NCBI RefSeq assembly: GCF_946478835.1
Contig: NZ_CAMLDV010000066.1
Span: 1 to 18,552 of the forward strand
DNA length: 18,552 bases
Origin: an uncultured Bdellovibrio sp.
Lineage (GTDB): Bacteria > Bdellovibrionota > Bdellovibrionia > Bdellovibrionales > Bdellovibrionaceae
Direction of reading: 5' to 3'
The notes under the pieces are model-generated. The model had not been told where the DNA came from, did not search any database, and was given only the letters and a program-made list of their open reading frames with translations. A program made the position numbers and the translations under genes. Position 1 is the first letter of the stretch. Each line of letters opens with the position of its first letter. Positions 14,269 to 18,552 of this stretch are shown piece by piece.

Positions 14269-14327
14269 GGACGACCTCGACCAAGGCCGTGAAAGCGATG
14301 TTTTATCAAAGGGTTATGTTACACAGG

Positions 14328-15254
14328 TTAGTGCGCTTGAATGCGGAGAATATTGAATCCCGCCATCGACGGTGACTTCATCATCACGCGGGAAATGTAC
14401 TCACGAAGAGCTTCTTTTTTCACACCTTTATAGTCTTCTTCACCATCACGAAGACCGTTGCTGGCGTGAACCATGTAAAGTACTCCATTTTCCCGGATAA
14501 GAAAACCTTCATGCGAAACATCGAGCTCAGTGCCAATGGCTTTTTTCAGATCCCAGTTAGGACGAACCACATGAAAGATTGCTCCGCTGGGAATACGATT
14601 TTCCAGGGCGCGATTGTTAAGAAGATCTTCTTTGGAAAGATAAGGAATTTTCCCAAGCTCTTTACCGAACTCCGTACTGAGTTGAAAAAAGTCCGGACCC
14701 TTCATGCGAAACCAGTTGTCTTTTTCGATCCACGTTTGTGACCACCTGGTTTTTTCACCGCCCACTTTGCCAGTGATGTCTTCCACGAATCCTGCTTGAG
14801 TGTTGTTGGGAATCCAATCGACACTCGGAAAGTGATTGCGTGTCTGATATGAAACTTCACCGTTCTTATATCGAATTTTATTGATGGTCTGCTTAAACTG
14901 CTCGGGAGTTGATGAGAGAGACAACGCCAAAACGGTTTCAACGAATGTCGTGCAATCAAAGCCGTCAAAACGATACAAAGGCCCTTTATTGAACTCGCCA
15001 TTCTCCCCTTCACCCAAAGGTTCAACCACGTAAGGAGATTTTTTCGCTAAAAAGATATTCGCATAATACTTCACACGCGCCGTGACTGAAGCCGACATAA
15101 TACGGGCTGCTGTGGAATTTGCGTAAATAGAGTCTAAGGTTTCATCAGAACGAACAAACAAACCTTCCTTAGGAGCATCACTCCCTACGGAAGAAAGCGC
15201 TGATACGGGCAAAAGGCTCACGGCCATCAGCATCGCTAAAAGAGTTTGTTTCAT
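14328..15254 (-). CDS. Exported DUF1460 / N-acetylmuramoyl-L-alanine amidase-like protein
   Basis: A 308-aa protein from ATG 15254, with GAGG six bases upstream; an extended frame to 15305 lacks a ribosome-binding site. MKQTLLAMLMAVSLLPVSAL is a clear Sec signal peptide. The core matches DUF1460, an NlpC/P60-like family related to peptidoglycan amidases: nucleophile C101 in RFDGFDCTTFVETVLALS, a histidine in DVSHEGFLI (H248), and a third polar site around HASN (263-266). The usual DUF1460 motif Y-x-T-R-N-H-F occurs at 136-142. It probably acts on peptidoglycan or muropeptides in the periplasm or outside. In a predator it could act on prey wall, but that is speculation. It lies downstream of a strong terminator and so has its own promoter, which was not identified with confidence. 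Confidence 0.82.
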   Translation of the reverse strand: MKQTLLAMLMAVSLLPVSALSSVGSDAPKEGLFVRSDETLDSIYANSTAARIMSASVTARVKYYANIFLAKKSPYVVEPLGEGENGEFNKGPLYRFDGFDCTTFVETVLALSLSSTPEQFKQTINKIRYKNGEVSYQTRNHFPSVDWIPNNTQAGFVEDITGKVGGEKTRWSQTWIEKDNWFRMKGPDFFQLSTEFGKELGKIPYLSKEDLLNNRALENRIPSGAIFHVVRPNWDLKKAIGTELDVSHEGFLIRENGVLYMVHASNGLRDGEEDYKGVKKEALREYISRVMMKSPSMAGFNILRIQAH

Positions 15255-15306
15255 AGACACCTCAACACAAACTCCCAGAGCAAAAAGAAGGCTCGCCCAA
15301 AACATA

Positions 15307-15331
15307 TATAGGGGCCAAAGAGGCCCCTATA
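15307..15331. terminator. Rho-independent terminator after the membrane-anchored protein gene
   Basis: TATAGGGGCC (15307-15316) and GGCCCCTATA (15322-15331) form a perfect 10-bp stem with a five-base loop. On the minus strand it is followed by TATGTTTT. It separates the 18010-15368 gene pair from the amidase-like gene. Confidence 0.75.
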
Positions 15332-15367
15332 CTGTGTATCATTTTGACATTGCGACAGTTTTTAGAC

Positions 15368-16159
15368 TTATCTGAGATCGTCCATCGCTTCGGGAAAGTA
15401 AGTGGCAAAACGGGTGAGAAGCTTTCCTTTAATCTTTTGGCTCTGATTGACCCGAAGGCTTTCCTTCATGTACTCGACGACATCCGCTTTCGCAGCGTTG
15501 TTATTTTTCAATAGCACGAGCGCCGTTGTGATATTCAGAGAGTCAGGACTCCACCGTCCTTCCGCATCGAGCGCGGCAGGGCGGGATATTTCCTTTCCAA
15601 AAAAGCGGACCTTGTCTTCTGATGTGACATTCATTTGATTGACGATATTAAGAAGCTGGCTCCGAATAAAACTATCGTCTGGGGTCAGAGTTTTCGTCGC
15701 GTTCTCAAAAACAGACAAATTCACTCGCGAGTTTTCGTTGATCTTGCCTATCGAGTATTCCAAAAGTTCCCCGTACTCGGGATTGGAATCCAGAATATTT
15801 CCCATGGCAATCCACACGGCGATGTGTTCGGCATTGGGACTTTCTTTAAAAAATTCTTTGGCTTTGTAAAAAGATTTCGCTACGCCTTCATCACTCATAA
15901 ATGGTTTTAGATAAGCATTGTGAGTGTAATAAGAATCTGTGACCGTCATCTCGTGAAACTCCTCCACCTTAGCCACATTTGCTGCGTCCGCAGGTGGAAG
16001 ATTTTTCGCCGGAGATGAATTTGCAAATGTGCGCGGGGCATAAGATGTTTCTTCTTCATTCGACGCCAAATCAACGCTGGAGTTCATTTTGCTGAAAGCC
16101 AAATAAGCCATACCAAGAACCAACACCAAAACTATCATCGCTTTTTTCATTGCTGTCAT
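15368..16159 (-). CDS. Membrane-anchored protein of unknown function
   Basis: A 263-aa protein starting MTAMKKAMIVLVLVLGMAYLAFS, a single N-terminal hydrophobic segment (about 5-23) that acts as membrane anchor or uncleaved signal. Then comes a polar linker rich in Ser, Asn and Pro, and a mostly helical domain (about 70-260) with no cysteine and no recognised catalytic motif. It is probably periplasmic. It begins six bases after the stop of the large secreted protein gene and is followed by a strong terminator, so the two form an operon and may work together. The family is not recognised; a helper or inhibitor of the neighbouring peptidase-like protein is possible. Confidence 0.75.
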   Translation of the reverse strand: MTAMKKAMIVLVLVLGMAYLAFSKMNSSVDLASNEEETSYAPRTFANSSPAKNLPPADAANVAKVEEFHEMTVTDSYYTHNAYLKPFMSDEGVAKSFYKAKEFFKESPNAEHIAVWIAMGNILDSNPEYGELLEYSIGKINENSRVNLSVFENATKTLTPDDSFIRSQLLNIVNQMNVTSEDKVRFFGKEISRPAALDAEGRWSPDSLNITTALVLLKNNNAAKADVVEYMKESLRVNQSQKIKGKLLTRFATYFPEAMDDLR

Positions 16160-16165
16160 TCGCTC

Positions 16166-18010
16166 TTACCTGTCTTTCGCCTTGCCGACGATGCCGGTTT
16201 GATATCCGTAAATCGCGATGTAAAAATAGTTAATCGCTCTTCTGCCAACGGGAGCGGGCGCGCCTTTGGCCGTAACCATTTTTTGAACATATCCTTCCAA
16301 AGACTCATCCATCATACCGCTGTCCCTGAAATACCCGGAGCCGCCGACCGGAATTGCTAGAGCCACCTTCATGTTCAGCGTCGGCACCTGCGCGTTTTCA
16401 ATAATCTGTAAGTTATAAACTTTTCCCCACGGATCATAGATCTTCACATAGCCATCCTCTAAACCATTCACGCTTAAGGCGTGGGTCATGCCGGATCTTT
16501 TCCATTCACACTGAAAGTTTGAAAGCTCCCAGTAGTCACGCTTGTCATCCGAATTTACCTTCTTCACTGTTTGAGCGTAACAATCTCTGATAATGCCGGA
16601 GCCGCGTGCAAAGTTATTGTTTTGGCCTACCGTCAACCCCTTCACCAGAGCTTCATTACTCCATTCATCCGTGAGAACTTTAAATCTTTTAGTTAGGACC
16701 TCGCCTTCATAAGAAACCTTGTTCAAATTTCCAATAGAAGGATCTTGGCGACTTAAGATCGTCTCTAAACCTCTATCCGTCAGCGTGCCGCCCTTCGCCC
16801 AATTCGTTCCGGCGATATTGCCAATCTGATAAACGAAGTCTGCGTAATGAGCCGTTCGTTCAAACAAGTCCGTGATCGCCAATCCTTTTTCTGGGGACGG
16901 CAGATTGTTTTTCCAAAAAAATGGATCTTGCAAAATTTCACCAGGAGAAGAGTAAATAGCTCCCAGCGTGGACATGGTTAAAGACACAGCCCCACACCAC
17001 CCCATATCTTTTTTAATTGTGCTGTCACCCGTCGCCTTCGCAATATAGCTCGCCAATTGCGGAGAAGACTGCGACAACAATGGAACGTAAGGGTTCACGC
17101 AAAATTTCGTCTTCGCATAATCACAAGAGTTGACCTGACTCCAAAGAGTTCCTTTACTTTTCTGATACGCTTCGGAAGTCACGCATTTCGCTGCACTCAT
17201 AGCAACGACACTGCTTCCCTGTTGCAAAGAAATATTTCTGAGGCCGCCGGTCGTACTGAATTTCAAAACGCCATCGGCAGTGTTTTTTAAGACACCGACG
17301 ACAGACCAGTATTTATTGTCAATGCCGCCAACACCGCAGCCTTCGTGCGAAAGATAATACTTTTCAATAAACTTTTTGCAGGTCGCCGCACTGGCTGTGG
17401 CTTCCTTAGAAAAATTCTCCGTGACATACATATTGTAGGCCGGTGAAGAATCGTAAAATTTGTAAATGGCGCAAGATCTTTCGGCTGAATATTGACCGGC
17501 AGGGCTTGGTAAAAATGCTTCCGGCCCCAGTTCACTTAAACCTGTAAGATCAAATGAAGGAATGGACGCCGGTATCGGCGTTTGTGTCGGTGCGGGATCT
17601 GGAGTAGGCACAGCAACCTTGTCTCCCACGATCTGCTCTGCAGCTGTCGTGAACTGCACAGTTTCAACAGCACTCACCACTTTGTCTTTCACGCCCTGGC
17701 AAGCGATATAATATGTGTAGGACTTTTTCGGCGTTAATCCTGAAAGGCCATGACCATGAATCGTTCCGCCCGTCGATTTAAAAGCAAAAGGCATCTTCGC
17801 AAAATCTTGTTTCACCGTGGAGTATTTGCAGCTCGCACTTCTCTGCGTTTGCAAATAGAAAGTGGCCGAGCGAGAACTCGTAATATTGCCGTTAGGTTTT
17901 ACGTATTTTAGAAGGAGAGGTTCCGCCTGCGTGAGCGCGCTGGCCGATGAACAAGCAAGACCTAAAAAGAAAATAGCAAAAGTGGATTTCTTATTTGATC
18001 CCAATGACAT
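16166..18010 (-). CDS. Large secreted protein with C39/papain-like cysteine-peptidase signature
   Basis: A 614-aa protein read from ATG 18010 (MSLGSNKKSTFAIFFLGLAC). A longer frame to 18082 lacks a signal-like start. The signal peptide probably ends at ASA-L (24-26). C20 sits near a poor lipobox, so a lipoprotein is less likely. Residues about 30-125 look like a fibronectin-III-type beta domain (GLSGLTPKKSYTYYIAC). A Pro/Thr linker follows (134-152). A middle region has six or more cysteines. The C-terminal domain has the order expected of C39-like papain folds: C339 in DMGWCGAVSLTM, H510 in GMTHALSVNGLEDG, and D526 in VKIYDPWGK. About a dozen cysteines suggest disulfides outside the cytoplasm. 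A secreted protease or peptidase is inferred; loss of activity cannot be excluded. It heads a two-gene operon. Confidence 0.7.
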   Translation of the reverse strand: MSLGSNKKSTFAIFFLGLACSSASALTQAEPLLLKYVKPNGNITSSRSATFYLQTQRSASCKYSTVKQDFAKMPFAFKSTGGTIHGHGLSGLTPKKSYTYYIACQGVKDKVVSAVETVQFTTAAEQIVGDKVAVPTPDPAPTQTPIPASIPSFDLTGLSELGPEAFLPSPAGQYSAERSCAIYKFYDSSPAYNMYVTENFSKEATASAATCKKFIEKYYLSHEGCGVGGIDNKYWSVVGVLKNTADGVLKFSTTGGLRNISLQQGSSVVAMSAAKCVTSEAYQKSKGTLWSQVNSCDYAKTKFCVNPYVPLLSQSSPQLASYIAKATGDSTIKKDMGWCGAVSLTMSTLGAIYSSPGEILQDPFFWKNNLPSPEKGLAITDLFERTAHYADFVYQIGNIAGTNWAKGGTLTDRGLETILSRQDPSIGNLNKVSYEGEVLTKRFKVLTDEWSNEALVKGLTVGQNNNFARGSGIIRDCYAQTVKKVNSDDKRDYWELSNFQCEWKRSGMTHALSVNGLEDGYVKIYDPWGKVYNLQIIENAQVPTLNMKVALAIPVGGSGYFRDSGMMDESLEGYVQKMVTAKGAPAPVGRRAINYFYIAIYGYQTGIVGKAKDR

Positions 18011-18352
18011 TGATTTCTCTTTTCCCCAAGTACATGAACGATTAGGAATTAGATCGAACGTCTGGGTGATTTTCTTTAACAAATACTCAATTTAAGACAG
18101 TCCTCGACAAACAAAGTGTTTCTATTTTTTTTCGAACTGGATATTTCTCTTGCCGCCCCATATCCAATTTTTAATGTTTCAAAATCAGACAATGCAAAAC
18201 ACAGAGAACCTCTTCGAATCACAGTGGAAAGCGCATTTTCTCCTCGAGGATTAGTGTATTTACTCTAACATTTGTAGCTGCATTTTGATTGACTGAATTT
18301 ATAGAAGAATTCAAATCTAACCTTTAATAAAAATATACCGGATAACTTTCGT
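18011..18352. other. Divergent intergenic region
   Basis: 342 AT-rich bases between two divergently transcribed genes. A 7-bp inverted repeat TGGATAT/ATATCCA (18138-18144 and 18160-18166), followed on the plus strand by ATTTTT, could be a terminator or an operator. A TATAGA box near 18300 could serve the plus-strand gene, but no matching -35 element is convincing. No RNA gene or coding frame was seen. Confidence 0.5.
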
Positions 18353-18552
18353 ATGAAAAAAACGGTTTTGGTTTTGAGTGCTTTGCTTGCCACATTCGCA
18401 ATGCCTGCAGCCTTCGCACAAGAAGAACAAGCGACTCAACAGATTTCAACAACGGTCAAAGCGCCAAGTTATTTTCTCACTTACAGTTACTATAAATACG
18501 ATTTGCAAGGAACGAACAACGCCAACACACGCATCTATGGATTTGATGCTTC
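18353..18552 (+). CDS. Exported, probably outer-membrane protein (N-terminal part, cut by window edge)
   Basis: The first 66 codons start MKKTVLVLSALLATFAMPAA, a classic Sec signal peptide with likely cleavage at AFA-QEE. The mature part soon shows alternating aromatic and polar residues (SYFLTYSYYKYDLQG), as in the first strand of an outer-membrane beta barrel. The frame stays open to the edge. No strong Shine-Dalgarno sequence precedes the ATG. The family cannot be decided from this fragment. Confidence 0.7.
   Translation, partial: MKKTVLVLSALLATFAMPAAFAQEEQATQQISTTVKAPSYFLTYSYYKYDLQGTNNANTRIYGFDA

Larger units (their letters stand above)
13829..14327. other. 499-base gap upstream of the upstream flagellin
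   Basis: No gene is supported; the 62-63-codon frames on both strands look like noise. It holds the flagellin leader and its promoter region near the left side, a 7-bp hairpin followed by TTT on the plus strand (14082-14103), and a cluster of GGTCC/GGACC boxes (14156-14268) that includes the palindrome GGACCATGGTCC. A short AGGTC/GACCT stem (about 14264-14279) may end transcription from the amidase-like gene. Confidence 0.55.

Noticed and set aside
18040..18075. Sigma-28-like box before the large secreted protein (TAAAG then a CGAT-containing half)
   Set aside because: Only about half of the positions match and the spacer is off; there is no motility context for this gene.
18011..18082. 24-codon N-terminal extension of the large secreted protein
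   Set aside because: It would bury the signal peptide behind a polar stretch; ATG 18010 begins an ordinary signal sequence.
1..18552. CRISPR arrays, tRNA, rRNA, replication origin
   Set aside because: No regularly spaced repeats, cloverleaf-like sequences, rRNA-like sequences or DnaA-box clusters were seen.

Overview
The window looks like a chromosomal motility locus from a Bdellovibrio-like predatory bacterium (Bdellovibrionota). This is inferred from three things: two small flagellins starting MGMRISTN and MGLRIATN, a filament/cap gene order flagellin - flaG-like - fliD - fliS - chaperone, and flanking secreted peptidase-like proteins. No rRNA, tRNA or other species-specific marker is present, so the genus is an inference. 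Nearly all genes lie on the minus strand. The exceptions are a transposase (12185-12823) and an outer-membrane-type protein cut by the right edge.

Layout from right to left, in the direction of minus-strand transcription: (1) 18010-14328 encodes three exported or envelope proteins: a large secreted protein with a C39/papain-like cysteine-peptidase signature, a membrane-anchored protein of unknown function, and a DUF1460-type amidase-like protein. A strong hairpin terminator lies between the second and third. (2) 13828-10907 holds two paralogous flagellins. Between them sits a RAYT-type (REP-associated tyrosine) transposase bounded by 31-bp inverted repeats that differ at one base. The downstream flagellin has a well-spaced FliA (sigma-28) promoter and a leader of about 165 nt. 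(3) 10731-7642 is the filament-assembly set: a small charged protein, a FlaG-like protein with a FliA-like promoter almost touching its start codon, FliD, FliS, and a FlgN/FliT-like chaperone. (4) 7494-1 is one tightly packed, overlapping operon of eight genes behind a near-consensus RpoN (sigma-54) promoter: a TPR protein, a Rossmann protein resembling the front part of Maf-type flagellin-modifying enzymes, a GT9 glycosyltransferase with a four-cysteine cluster, a 57-aa helical protein, a second GT9 enzyme without the cysteines, a 227-aa helical protein, a histidine kinase with a degenerate N-terminal receiver, and the first codons of a response regulator started by TTG.

The most interesting part is region 4. 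The two GT9 enzymes share an unusual helical C-terminal extension. They sit with a separate TPR protein and a Maf-like protein right after the filament genes, which suggests a multi-component flagellin glycosylation or modification machine. It would be controlled by its own sigma-54 promoter and would carry a built-in two-component pair. All functional statements about it are inference from motifs and context.
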